Part shown: piece after piece, positions 1 to 10,945 of the stretch
Numbering within the stretch: the first letter of the stretch is position 1
How the letters are laid out: the number at the start of each line of letters is the position of its first letter
Assembly: GCA_029582165.1 (NCBI GenBank)
Contig: CM055881.1
Span: 28,762,094-28,826,093, forward strand
DNA: 64,000 nucleotides
From: Portulaca oleracea
Lineage: Eukaryota > Streptophyta > Magnoliopsida > Caryophyllales > Portulacaceae
Direction of reading: 5' to 3'
Translations under genes and position numbers: made by a program
Notes under the pieces: generated by a model
Databases searched by the model: none
The model's input: only the letters and a program-made list of their open reading frames with translations
What the model was told of the DNA's origin: nothing

Positions 1-918
1 GCCGAAGGTATCAATCACATTTTTTAAAATTACTCCTTCGCTAAAGAGGTGTGGGCTTTGGTGGCCCATCATAATTGGGTTAACCCATTGCCCCACACCC
101 CTTTGGAGTCTGATATTCTGCTCTTGCTCTCTCTTCTTGAAAAGTATGATAATGCAATTGATCTTTGATCATTTCCTTACCTTGCTGTGGAGCTTTTGGA
201 AAGCATGAAATGCATTGGTCTTCCATAATGCTCCCTCATCATTGGATGGCGTCCTCATCCGGGATAGGAAGGCTAATGTTGAATGGAGTATTCGTCACGA
301 GTTATCTCCGTTGCACCTAGACATCTTCAGAGACCCCACTGCTCCGAGTCTCAAGTCCTCTTCTGTTTGGGTGTCTTGGTCTCCTCCTCCGATTGGCATG
401 GTAAAAATAAACTCAGATGGAGCCAAATCTCATTTTGAGGCATCGGGTGGCTTTATCATTCGAGACAGGGTAGGGAGGCCTCTTGTTTGCAGGGCTTTTC
501 ATCTGGGTAAAGCATCGGTTCTGGTAGCTGAAGCAACACAATCCGGAATGGCATTAAGGAAGCGATTAGTAGAGGGTTTCATAACATTTGTGTAGAAGGT
601 GACAGCATGATCCTCGTCGACACAATATGAGGTCCAACGAGGATCTTGCGACATCCCATGGAGTATCTATACGCTGGTGGCAGATATTAGACTTTTTTTT
701 AATCTCATTGTTCTAATTACTTAATTTCTCATGTCTTTAGAGAGGCAAATAGAGCAGCCAATTGGCTTGCAAAAAAGGGTCTTTGTACTAGGATGGATAC
801 GTTATGGGAGCATGTTTTAGATAGGGAGTTGAACCAGATTATCTATGATGATAGTTTGGGCAGAAACCTTGAGAGAAGGACTTCCTAACTCTTGTATCAT
901 ACCTTTGTAAAAAAAAAA
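1..918 (+). pseudogene. 3' end of a LINE (RNase H domain), truncated by the window edge
   Basis: The segment reads like the C-terminus of a plant L1-type LINE polyprotein. Around 370-470 it encodes W-x-PP-x-G-x-VKINSDGA followed by GGFIIRD, the first strand region of the plant RNase H domain (RVT_3 type). After an in-frame stop near 628 the homology resumes at about 741-780 with HVFREANRAANWLAKKG, the typical C-terminal end of that domain. Several stops and a T-rich interruption (691-702) break the frame, so it is dead. The sequence ends in an A-tract at about 909-918, consistent with a LINE 3' tail. A decayed RNase H-like host gene is a less likely alternative. Confidence 0.75.
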
Positions 919-3703
919 GGTGATAGCTTGGGATTTGATTTTAGATCCGTGACACACCAATGAATCCTGTCCTTACACTAATTAATAACTAGATGTGGAA
1001 TGGTGTAGTTAGGATGAAAGTTTGTAGTAATTTAAGTGGGTAAGATGCGGTCTGTGAGCCTATTTGTTGCTCTCCTCTAAATGCCTGCCTACATATGTGT
1101 GAGCGGCCAACCTCTGAGCAACGACAGCATCAGCACTAATACCGACGATAACAGTAAAAATGCTTACTGCTCAGTGCGTATTCCACTTGAGTAGGACCTG
1201 CAGGATGCAAAGAAGCTCCCTTGAAACACATTTAGTTTGTATCATTTCATATAAACTTCACACCTGTACTCCATAAGATCCATTAACCATTAACCCCTGT
1301 AACTGACTTTATGAGAAATGGGCCAGTCATTAGGATTAGCTAGCTTGTTCACTTTATCAGCTGACATGAGAACTATCAACAATTGACCTTGCCTAAGAAA
1401 CACATGAAAGCTAGCGAATTATAGGATCTTAAAGATTGATATCCATATTTTCCCCATCTCGACTGTTGTTGACCATCTGCTGGAGGTCTTCAAACGCTTC
1501 CTGTCGGATTTCTTGTACATATTTGCTGTAACCCTTACGTGAATAGCTTTTGTCAATGTGTGATGCTATATTTGTCATCCACGGACAACTTTAGGTGTGA
1601 TCTTCCTCCTCTTGTAGTTATCCACATGTCCCAATATTGTTAATGTGGACAGAATAAGCTAGTCAAAGGCTTCTTTTTCGAGAAGCATCTTGCCAATGGG
1701 TACATGTCTTTTTGTTCTTACTGTTTGTTGTTTTATCCCACAGGGTGATCCGGTTATTGCTGATCATGGGGTTTTCTTTTTTATCTTATCTATTTGTTGG
1801 GATTGTGTCCGACTACTTTTACCAATAAAATATGTTAAAGAAATGTTAATTGATTGCCAATGACGTTAAGAGCTTGCACCTCATCAGACACCTGGTCTGT
1901 CTTTTCCAAAACTAGCCTTATGTTGGATATATATTGTTAAATCCCCCCTCTCCATAACTTGTCAATAAATAAATAATAATAAACTTCTCTTTCCTCTTCT
2001 ATTGGTGCACTATGATATTCAAAAAGTTGTTTGGAAGCCAGTTATTTGTCAAAGTTTGGTGGAGAAACTGAACAGCTCCAAACAGAGTAGATGCTAAGTT
2101 TGGGAAGCTTTTTTGATAAATTACAGCATTTATATGGAGTAGCTTCTTTAACTTTGGCGTGCTGAAAGCATATCAGAGTTACCTTCCACAAGCAAGCTAT
2201 ACAAATAGAACAAGTTATGAGGGTATTTAATATCAGATGTAAGCATATGTAATCCAAGTAAAATATTCCAATAAAACAGGAATTGTCCACATGGATGAAT
2301 TTTCTTTACATAATTGGAAGCTCTTAATTGTCTGTGACTGACTGACTGCTAGCATCGAGGCATCCGGGTTTTGTGCTATTGTGGACATGAAGAAAGAAAC
2401 ATTTTGTATATGCTACAAGAAATGAAGCAATTTCCTTCCTCACTAAATTCAATTATAGGTAGATATGTATTTCTAGCAACTGTGATATCAGTGTTCATGC
2501 AGCTGATGTTACACAATACTGAATACATGTTGATTTTCCGGTATATATTGTTGTGTTGTAGCTTGTAATTGTGGTTGGAGTAGTGTTACAGTGTTCCCAA
2601 CTCAAAGGTGTGATTTTGAGGTACACAGATTTTTGAGACTGGGGAGAGGAATCTAAAGTAGCTTCAGAAAAATGAAAACTAAGGAAACATGCGCATACTG
2701 AGTTCTGGGTTTCAAGTTTTGGGTTTTAAATTCTTGTTCAAAACTAGAAATTGAAGGAAACTTGCATATACTGAGTCAGTGTTTAAAACTAAGGTGCCTG
2801 ACAAAATACAAGGTAACAGGTTGAAAGGAACTCTACACAAATTTTGTGAAACTTTTAAGGGAACCTTTTAACTATTTTGCTGGGCGCCTGATTCAACTAA
2901 TAGATAAATGTCAGTATGTGAACATTGAAGGTGGCATTACAGGAAGGAAGTTAATTGCTGTGGCAGTCTTGCATATGCATCCTCAGCACCATTATTATTC
3001 AATTTTGGCTTTCATGCTTAAATTATTATCATGCCTTGTGGGTACTACCAAATGTTTCGAGAAAACAACAAATTTGTCCACCTGAACATTTGGCTTTATG
3101 TGTAACACATCGAATCATTGATGGACAGCACTTAGTTTCACTGTTCTGAGCCATTAGAGTTTTTGGATGCATATCTTTGTTCCCCTTAATAACTTTCAAC
3201 TCTTTGGGGATATCCATCTTTAGGGAAAATGGAAAACATTGAACTGTCGGCGGAACGACAAAATTAATGGATGAGTTGTCAATATTAGATTGTAAAGTAT
3301 CATGCTTGTTTAAAAGTTCATGGGCGTATGCTTATGCTTGTACTCCAACAAAGTCATAGTTTGATTGGATATGAATCATATGATGCAACTTTAGATGCAA
3401 TGTGGGTTTTCTTTTCTGTAAGTCATGTTAGCATTTCTCCTTGTGTGGTCTGGAAATCACAAGTAGTTTTTGAATGATATATGCAGGACTCTGATGATCA
3501 GCTTATGCTATTTCCATCTGAGACGAGACGAGGTAGATATCTTGTATATGGATGTTCAGAATTCAATAGAAGGTAACTAGATACTTCTTTTTTGGTATTA
3601 GTTAGTGTCCCAGCTATTTTTGTTTCAGTTTAGTTATTTTAGATAAATTATTTATTATTTGAAAAAAGGTTATAAATAAGATAATTAAATACGAAAATCA
3701 CGA
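919..3703. other. No supportable gene
   Basis: Only short open frames with no recognisable domain occur here. The composition is AT-rich and intron- or UTR-like. I see no terminal repeats or RNA gene. One possible isolated exon is listed separately at 3487-3572. Confidence 0.5.
3487..3572 (+). other. Possible isolated exon (weak)
   Basis: An 86-nt open block is preceded by a good acceptor (ATATGCAG) and followed by GTAACT. It would encode roughly DSDDQLMLFPSETRRGRYLV then YGCSEFNRR. I do not recognise the protein, and no partner exons are evident nearby. It could be a remnant of a decayed gene or chance. Confidence 0.15.
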
Positions 3704-4092
3704 AAATGATAAACATCTTGACACAAGATGACTCTTAACCATCTTGCATTTCTTTTAAATCACTAATAAAGTGAAATGTAAGTGTATTTAAATCATTCTA
3801 AAGGTACGTTTCATTATTTTTAGGGTTACTACAACTTATAAACAATTTAAAAATAATCATTGATTTATATTTATTTCATAAATATAAAACTATGTATAAA
3901 ATGTGGATTTTCTACTATGATTGATAAAATTAGGCTATAATTATATTTTTTCACCTAGCTAATAAATATTATATTATTATAATTTATAAATATATATAAT
4001 TATTCAAGAAAATATTAATAAAAGTTACAAAAATATAAAATATGAACAATTCAAGATGGTTAAGAACCATCTTGAGTCAAGATGGTTATCAT
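3704..4092. mobile_element. MITE, ATGATA family copy 1
   Basis: A non-coding element of about 390 bp with inverted ends. The left end reads ATGATAAACATCTTGACAC; the reverse complement of the right end reads ATGATAACCATCTTGACTC. Internally it is A/T-rich and matches 9645-10020 (shared blocks include TTTCATTATTTT, GGGTTA, CATAAATATAAAA and ATTGATAAAATT). It belongs to a family with five copies in this window. Confidence 0.75.
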
Positions 4093-5760
4093 GGTCTATG
4101 CCGTTACTTTGTCATGCAAGTCAAAAGACTCAAAACCTTAAAACCTTCTGTTTCTGCATTTTCCTTGTTTCCTCTGTACGAGATATATTAAAGCTCAGAA
4201 CATATTTTGCCAGAGTTGATTGGGTTGCAGAACTCAGCAAGTGCAACTCTGATTCTGAATATTTAATCAATGAAATTGCTTGGTGCTGGAAAAATGGACC
4301 AGAAAAACAGTCCCCTGGTTGCATGTCAAGTAATTGTTAAAGTTGTAAAACCACTTTTGGGCTTTCAGCTATCAGCCTAAACTTTCGGTTGAGTTGGTAT
4401 TCGCATGGTAACAAATGACTCAATTGGGTAGACTATGAACATAGCACATTCAAATATAATTCATTTATTATTCCAATTATATTGTTGAATCCTACAACCT
4501 ACTTGCACATATCTATGCTGAGTCGTCTTGTGGAATTGATGTGTAAATGCCATTGGAAACTAGCTTGAAGACTGCTCATTTGATTTTGTTCATAAGGATT
4601 TCAAGGTTTCTGGTAGCTAATAGCTCCATTGTGATTAATATTCTAAGTTTCTTGTGGTTCGTTGGCATTATTACAGTGTCTGGGATTATCAAGCAAGCGT
4701 ATGACACTGCACTTCTGGCTTCTCTCTGCTCGCTACATATCCGGAAGGCTGATGAGATTCTTTTTTAAATTTTAAAGATGGAAGTTGTAGCTGTCTAGAT
4801 ACAGGGATATTGAATTATTGCCATATGTGGCCTTGATAATCAAGAATACCGAGTATTCTAGTTTTTGTTTCATGTTTGGGATGAACGATACCCCTTGTGC
4901 AAGCTTAAAACATTGTGTAAGAAAACCATTTGGGGATTCCTGTAAAATTTTCCTTAGTTCTAAGAAAGAATGAAGGGGTTCCCGTGTTTTCAGCCCCTTG
5001 TTTGAGGGAAGGGACTTTTCTGTGAATTGTGATCAATACTTGTAACTGGGCATTGGACTCATAAAGCAGTCTTGAACACTCTTCTGTGGTCTATCTTGAA
5101 TGTTACACTACCCCTTGTGCTCAAATTGCAGGCTTCTATTTTGTTCAGTTCAGTTTCAGCAGCTTTGCCATGACTAGTGAGGATTGAGTCCTATTCACTA
5201 TCACAACAAAATTTGATATCTGCCTTCCTCTCAAATGCATCTCAATTAGAACCTTGAATCTAGACAGATGAGTTAAATACTGTTCAAATTTATTTTGGGT
5301 TAGAATAAACACGAGTTGGATGTAGCTTACATTCAGATAATTAAATACGGGTTGAGTATATTTCAATTTTGAGATAACACATTATGTTATGACTACCATT
5401 TCAACCGTTCTTATTTTTTTTTTTAAAAAAAATGAACTGTAATAATATGGGTTAAGCTAATATTATAACTTTCTTAGTTAGAATTCAGCCTATTTGGGAG
5501 TGTTTTTTTGCTTGCGTGTATGTAATTACACTGCAATCTGTAATCGTCTATGTAAATCTTTGTGGTGTTATCACTAAGGTGACCCCCCAGCAACTTTGGC
5601 TTGATTCATGCAAATCCATCAACAAAAAGTACAAAACAAAAAAGAATTCTCAGAGAAAATGAAGTGTGATATGAGGATCTGAACCGTGACGTAATGAGCA
5701 ACATTATCCTGTAATTTCTCCCCATTAATTTATTAATCATTGATTAATAATTTTTTCCAC
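4093..5760. other. No supportable gene
   Basis: AT-rich sequence with only short frames lacking recognisable domains. No terminal repeats were found. It is upstream flank of the first MYB gene. Confidence 0.5.
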
Positions 5761-5765
5761 ATTTA

Positions 5766-6056
5766 AGGGACACGTCGCCTTGACTTATATGAACCAGCTG
5801 ACAACAGCAACCATTCCCCCCTTTTTTTTCAATTCTTGTTTGCCTAATTTCAATTTTCCTTTTTTCAATCCTAATTATATATTGTCATTTTCTTTGTAAT
5901 TCCTTATTTATATAAACCCAGCAGCCACCCCCCCATGTTTTTCATGCAGAACTGTGATACTTTGTATCTAATAAGTGATTAACAAGCTGTAGTAGAAGAA
6001 AACATATACTTAAACAGAAGCACTTGGTGGCTAACTAAGTGAGGTTAATTAGAGAG
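5766..6056 (+). promoter_or_regulatory. Promoter and 5' leader of MYB gene 1
   Basis: A TATA box (TTTATATAAAC) lies at 5908-5917, about 140 bp before the ATG. An ABRE-like GACACGTCG lies at 5769-5777. The identical 9-mer lies 232-240 bp before the ATG of the paralogue at 25098. The leader between TATA and ATG shows no long upstream ORF. Function of the ACGT element is inferred from the known behaviour of ABRE/G-box motifs. Confidence 0.55.
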
Positions 6057-7241
6057 ATGGGAAGAACGCCGTGCTGCGATAAAGATGGAGTGAAGAAAGG
6101 TCCATGGACTCCTGAGGAGGATCAAAAGCTTATCGGCTACATTCACAAACATGGCGCTTGCAATTGGAGAACTCTCCCTAAGAAAGCAGGTACTCTTTTG
6201 CATTCTCCATTTTTAAGTTTTTCTGAAAACAACTTCCAACAGTCGATTATGTATTAAACTGTATAAATTTAGATATCTTTGGGGTTAACTTGTTGGAATT
6301 TGGATTATATTTACAGGGTTACAAAGGTGTGGGAAGAGTTGTCGCCTAAGATGGGCAAATTACCTGCGCCCGGATATCAAGAGGGGCAGATTTACACCCG
6401 AGGAAGAGGACGCCATAATTCATCTCCACAGCGTTTTAGGCAACAAGTAACCTCATTTCCAATCCCCTGTTTCATTAACTAACTGATTTCTTTTTCTTTT
6501 CTTCTAGTCAATTAGTGGTATATGTGTATGAATCAACATTGATCCTTTGGGATGATTATATGTAGGTGGTCTGCAATTGCTGCCAAGTTACCGGGAAGGA
6601 CAGACAACGAGATCAAGAACTACTGGAACACCCACATAAGGAAGAAGCTGCTTCGAATGGGTATCGATCCAGTGACCCACGGTCCTCGTCTTGATATACT
6701 AGACCTTCCCTCCCTTTTGAGCTCTCTTCAAAACATCAACCCATCACCCCTACTCAACATACCTACCTTGATCAACCTTCAAGCCCAGCTTCTTAACCCA
6801 GACCTTCTAAAATTAGCTGCTTCACTTTCCCAAACTCAAACTCAAACTCCCCTTGGGAATCCATTAATGGGCAACACCATGCTGCAAAACCCACTTCAGA
6901 ACATCACTACTCCATGTAATTTGGAGCAAAACCCGGGAAGAAATCCCGGGTTCGGAGTCAAAACAGAGCAAAGCTTCAACAACTGCTCCGGCCCGGATCA
7001 TGTGCCACTTTGCCCATCATCTTCTTCGTCTGATGCATCGGCATTCTTCTCCAACGGCGGCAACCAGAGTCTCGGAAGTGGTAGTGGCAGCAGTTTTTCG
7101 TCAGAGTTGTCAACGCCGTGCTCCAGTTCAATCCAACGGTTGGATTCCAGCCTGGCGCGCCTCATTAGTAGTGCTTGTAGTGAAGATGACATAGAAAGTT
7201 ATTTTGGCAACATAGTCAAGAAGTTTGAAACTCCTGCTTGA
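6057..7241 (+). CDS. R2R3-MYB transcription factor, subgroup 11 type (MYB41/74/102-like), gene 1
   Basis: This is a nuclear DNA-binding transcription factor. The exons are 6057-6189 (133 nt), 6317-6446 (130 nt) and 6566-7241 (676 nt), giving 312 aa. The introns are GT-AG and split Gly45 and Lys88, the standard R2R3-MYB positions. The protein starts [18 protein letters not shown]2 has Trp17, Trp37 and Trp57; R3 has Phe70, Trp89 and Trp108. Downstream are the subgroup-typical GIDPVTH and [11 protein letters not shown] stretches and [11 protein letters not shown], then a Q/N- and S-rich region ending with an acidic SEDDIESY motif. The bHLH-binding signature of R3 is absent. Family members act in ABA, osmotic and wound responses and in suberin/cuticle control. 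A58 replaces the usual Thr in RWTNYL. The ATG at 6057 is the first one giving the conserved N-terminus. Confidence 0.95.
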
Positions 7242-8011
7242 ATAATTGCTTTTGCTTCATCATCATACTTTTTAGCTGTGTTTTTTTTCTCCCTTTCTAT
7301 TGCTTGTAAATTAAAGTACACATTTTAGGTGGTGTTTTTAATGTGGTCTTTATGATTGTAGATACGACTGCATATACTTGAGTTTACAACTAGATCGATC
7401 ATTTGATGTGTATGGATCTCTGTATTCGTTTCACTGATTGTATGGATCAATTCAGAATTAAACAAAATTTCATAGAGGGACCCTGTTATTTGATTATGTT
7501 ATTTTCAGATTTGGATGGATAAGTTATAATAAGTTGAGATAAATTAGGATAAGTTATGATGTTTTTCAGGGGAATTGTTTTAGATTTAGATAAGTTTGGA
7601 TAAGTTGGGACGGTTACATCCAATCTAACTAAATAACAGGGCCTCAAAAGATTATCTTCCCCTTTGACATTGTTGTCTAATTTTAGACATACTGTATACA
7701 TGTTTGAATTACTAACCTTTACCACAGCAAAACGATCACCGACAACTTCAACGAGTACAGCCTGGATTTGTTTCGTTTCTTCTTTTTTTGGGGCGGGATG
7801 ATCAGTTAACCGTTGACAAAAGGTTTAATTTAAAATACTAATAATAATTTTGAAAATAACTGTTGAAAAAGTTAGGCGAATGTAAAACCTTGTTTGGTCC
7901 ACCTGCTCAACAACATAGTCAAAATTCCTTCCGGAGAGGGTAAAGCCCGAAATGACCATACAGTACACAACTTTACGTTACTATGTAGGTACTAGGTTAT
8001 GTTTGAAGCAA
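7242..8011. other. 3' flank of MYB gene 1
   Basis: The stop codon is followed by T-rich sequence suited to a 3' UTR. A small MITE occupies about 7479-7643 and is listed separately. The remainder has no gene or repeat that I can support. Confidence 0.5.
7479..7643. mobile_element. Small MITE with CCCTGTTATTT inverted ends
   Basis: The left end reads CCCTGTTATTTGAT and the reverse complement of the right end CCCTGTTATTTAGTT. The interior repeats GATAAGTT-type words and shares ATAAGTTATGATG plus a T/G-rich tract with the MITE at 52742-53863. The ends resemble hAT or PIF/Harbinger MITEs. No clear target-site duplication was found. It lies about 240 bp past the MYB stop codon. Confidence 0.55.
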
Positions 8012-8855
8012 CAATGATAAATATTTGGGAAATTGGATTCTAATAATACGAACTTTTAGCTATATAAGACTTAATAATACGAACTTTCGATTTGGTTCTG
8101 AATAATATGAATTTTGACCCCCTGTTGCCCCCAGTAACACGCAATTGAGTTAAGATGAACTTAACTCGGTGGCGGGATGACGTGGCGGCGGAGGCATGTC
8201 CTAGTCAGCTTTATTTTGTCCACATCAGTCTTTTTCTCTCTCCTCTCTCTCTCTTTCTCTCTCCTCTCTTTCTCTCTCTTCCTCTTCTTCATTCCCAGAA
8301 TCCCAGCACCTTTCTCCCTCCTTCTTCTTCTTCTTCCTTCTCCTCTCATCACCATTAACCCAAAATCTGAAACAACACACTCCCAATTACATATGAGAAA
8401 GACTTGAGAATTGTTCGTTCACTCTCACACTTCAACTCATCGTCAGACTTGAGAATTGTGCAGTCCTCAAATTCGGTGACCAATTCATCGTCAAATCCTC
8501 CACCACGAACTCCCCCCTTTTGGAGCTTTTCACTGTGAATTTTCCACTTCAATTTTAAACCCCTTTTACCCATTTCAAGTTCTTCTTCAATCTTCATCTG
8601 GGTTTTTCTGGGTTTCATCTTTTACCCAATTCTCCTCCATTGTCTGTGTTCTGAGATCTGGGTTTGCAAATTTAGGGCCAGAAATTTGGTGGGTATTAGT
8701 CATCCCTATGAATATTGATTGAGGTAATAGCTTCTTGTTCTTCGCTTCTTCATCTTCAACCCCCTCCCCCCTTCAAAGTTTCTATTTTTTTCTCTGCTTG
8801 AAGATGCTCACCAAATAATACAATTCAACAGTGATTGTTGGTTTTGGTGATAACC

Positions 8856-8978
8856 AGAAGACTCAGATCGTCTTTGGGTCTGAGAGCCAAGCAATGGCCG
8901 ATTAAATTTGACCCATGTTTGACTTGGGAAGGAACTCAATGCTTTAATGGGTCAGTTGTTGGTATCAACATTTCCTGT
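8856..8978 (+). pseudogene. Captured LRR receptor-like kinase fragment
   Basis: This frame encodes RRLRSSLGLRAKQWPIKFD followed by PCLTWEGTQCFNGSVVGINIS. It matches the N-terminal LRRNT region of plant LRR receptor-like kinases (At2g16250-like), where the pattern LRSSLG-W-P-DPC-W-G-C-NGS-V-GINIS is typical. The LRRs, membrane segment and kinase domain are absent. Downstream (about 9041-9110) LGNVWSLRFLSVAGTSN may be a second piece in another frame. A 25-bp word around CAGAAGACTCAGATCGTC occurs at about 8851 and again at about 8991, a local duplication. It has no signal peptide and is probably non-functional as protein. Confidence 0.65.
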
Positions 8979-9371
8979 GTTTTTGCTTATCCAGAAGACT
9001 CAGATCGTCTTTGTGTTTTTGCTTACCCTGCTTAAAAATCAACGACACTGCGTTGGGGAATGTGTGGTCTCTTAGATTTCTGTCTGTTGCTGGGACTTCG
9101 AATTTGAAATGGGGTTTGGTGTCTCATTTGTGGAGTAAGTTGCCGAATTTGTGGAGTAAGTTGCTGGGACGACGAGACTGCTTTGGAGGTGATTTGAAAG
9201 TTTTGTAGTGGTGGAGATGGATGAGGGTGATGATGGAAGAAGAAGGAAGAAGAAGGTGAAGTTTGAGAGAGAAAGAGAGAGACAGAGGAGAGAGAAAGAG
9301 GGAGGAAGAAGAAGATTGTGAAGATGAAGAAGAAGAAGAAGGAATGGGGGAGCTGGAAATCTGAAACGAAG

Positions 9372-9376
<5 letters not shown>

Positions 9377-9422
<46 letters not shown>
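9377..9422. repeat. GA microsatellite
   Basis: About 20 uninterrupted GA dinucleotides inside the Pack-MULE, flanked by further purine-rich sequence (9235-9430). Confidence 0.95.
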
Positions 9423-9428
<6 letters not shown>

Positions 9429-10020
9429 GGGTGTTGACGTGGCAGGTCAAAATTGACTAAACTCATCCCTCCGCCGCCACGTCATCCCGCCACCGAGTTA
9501 AGTTTATCTTAACTCAGTGGCGTATTATTGGGGGCAACAGGGGGTCAAAGTTCATATTATTCAGAACCAAATCGAAAGTTCGTATTATTAAGTCTTATAT
9601 GGCCAAAAGTTCGTATTATTAGAATCCAATTTCCCTAAATATTTTGACACAAGATGGTTATTAACTCTTTTAAATTTGACCTAAATTATTTATAAAGTTA
9701 GATTTAAGCATATATATTTCAATAATTATAAAAGTATGTTTCATTATTTTGAGGGTTATTGCAACTTTTTTTTTAACACGGGCAAAACGAGGCACACCAA
9801 ACTTATAAACAATATAAAATAATTATTTATATATATTTTTTCATAAATATAAAATGTATAAAATATGTATTTTCTATTTTGATTGACAAAATTGGGCTAT
9901 TATTTATATTTTTAACTCCACTAATAATTATTATTATACTCTTATAATTGATAAACATATATAACTATTAGAGAAAATATTATTAAAAGTTAAACATCTT
10001 AAGTCAGGATGTGTATTATT

Positions 10021-10945
10021 CAAGCGAATCACGTACCAAACAGTTTATGGCTAAATTAGAAACCCACCTTAAATATTTAAGGTCATCGTACCTCGGTAGA
10101 AATATAAAATTTTTAGGGATGAAAATTTCAGGATTGGAGGGTCATACTTGTTCAACGAAATTTAATATTTACCTCTTATTGTTGGGCCAATAGATCTAAA
10201 TAATGTATATACAATCTTTTGTTTGTACAAGTAAGATGGACATAACTAATGTAATTTTAGAATAAATTTGTTTCATTTTGGCAACCAAAAATCTTCAAAC
10301 ATTCAGCAATGTGATATATAACTCCTCAATTGCAATGAGTGTTCAAGCATCTGATGCCAAACTTCCTGGCAAGATTAGGCCTTTGCTAGAAGGTAAATGA
10401 TATGGTTAGACATCGATCTTATTACAAGGGCAAGTTTTAGCCATAGGTTTAGATGTCTCTTATCGCAAGCGAAACGTAGCTGGATCATTATTCCAAATAA
10501 CTAAGTGCCAGTGACGAGATTGTGGTCTCCTACATTGTAGTAACCATTACAAGATGATATCTGAAGTTGCTTCCTGTGTTATTTATTAGTGACTGTCGAT
10601 CGACTAATGTTTATTGTATTGAAGCCGAAAACAGAAGATAATCAAAGTTACTTCCCTCTGTTAGTAATTTATTGCTAACTTGATATGACCTAGATCTTTG
10701 ATTAGGGGGTATTCCATCTCATAAAGACAACCGACCAAGAAGGAGAGATGAAAAAAACCTCTCAAAAGAAAAGCAAAGATCAGTTGGTGATTCAATAGTT
10801 CCAAACACAAAGATTTGGAGATTTGGGCCACAGTAGTTAGTATTTCATTGGGTCAGGCCCAGTTGATGGAAAGTAGGAACTATTACTGGCCAACACCTCT
10901 AGCCCAGCCTCTATGCTTTCACAGATTCTGTCAGAAATTACGTAT
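10021..10945. other. No supportable gene
   Basis: Intergenic sequence between two transposons. A stretch at about 10338-10520 reads open except for a few stops (SVQASDAKLPGKIRPLLEG and onward). I do not recognise it. Confidence 0.4.

Larger units (their letters stand above)
8027..9635. mobile_element. Mutator-like element (Pack-MULE type) with perfect 9-bp TSD
   Basis: Terminal inverted repeats of about 168 bp (8027-8195 and 9467-9635) start GGGAAATTGGATTCTAATAA on both strands and differ at only a few positions. The 9-bp target-site duplication TAAATATTT is exact at 8018-8026 and 9636-9644, diagnostic of Mutator-type insertion. There is no transposase. The 1.27-kb interior is more G/C- and CT/GA-rich than the flanks. 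It contains a fragment of an LRR receptor kinase gene (8856-8978), polypyrimidine leader-like sequence, and a GA microsatellite. Together these make it a non-autonomous Pack-MULE that captured host gene sequence. Confidence 0.9.
8012..10020. mobile_element. MITE, ATGATA family copy 2, split by a Pack-MULE
   Basis: The left tip (8014-8026, ATGATAAATATTT) and the body (9645-10020) are contiguous once the element at 8027-9635 and one copy of its 9-bp duplication are ignored. The rejoined end matches copy 1 at 3704. The body shares long blocks with copy 1. The right end has the decayed form CATCTTAAGTCAGGATG. This MITE is therefore older than the Pack-MULE within it. Confidence 0.75.

Noticed and set aside
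2846..3149. Overlapping 79- and 64-codon frames
   Set aside because: No recognisable domain, two competing frames and no splice context.
8155..8407. Short Ser/Leu/Phe-rich frames near the left Pack-MULE end
   Set aside because: They come from CT-rich low complexity and the inverted terminal repeat.
9032..9466. 144-codon and 108-codon Ser/Leu/Phe-rich frames on the minus strand
   Set aside because: They are translations of GA/CT-rich low-complexity sequence inside the Pack-MULE.
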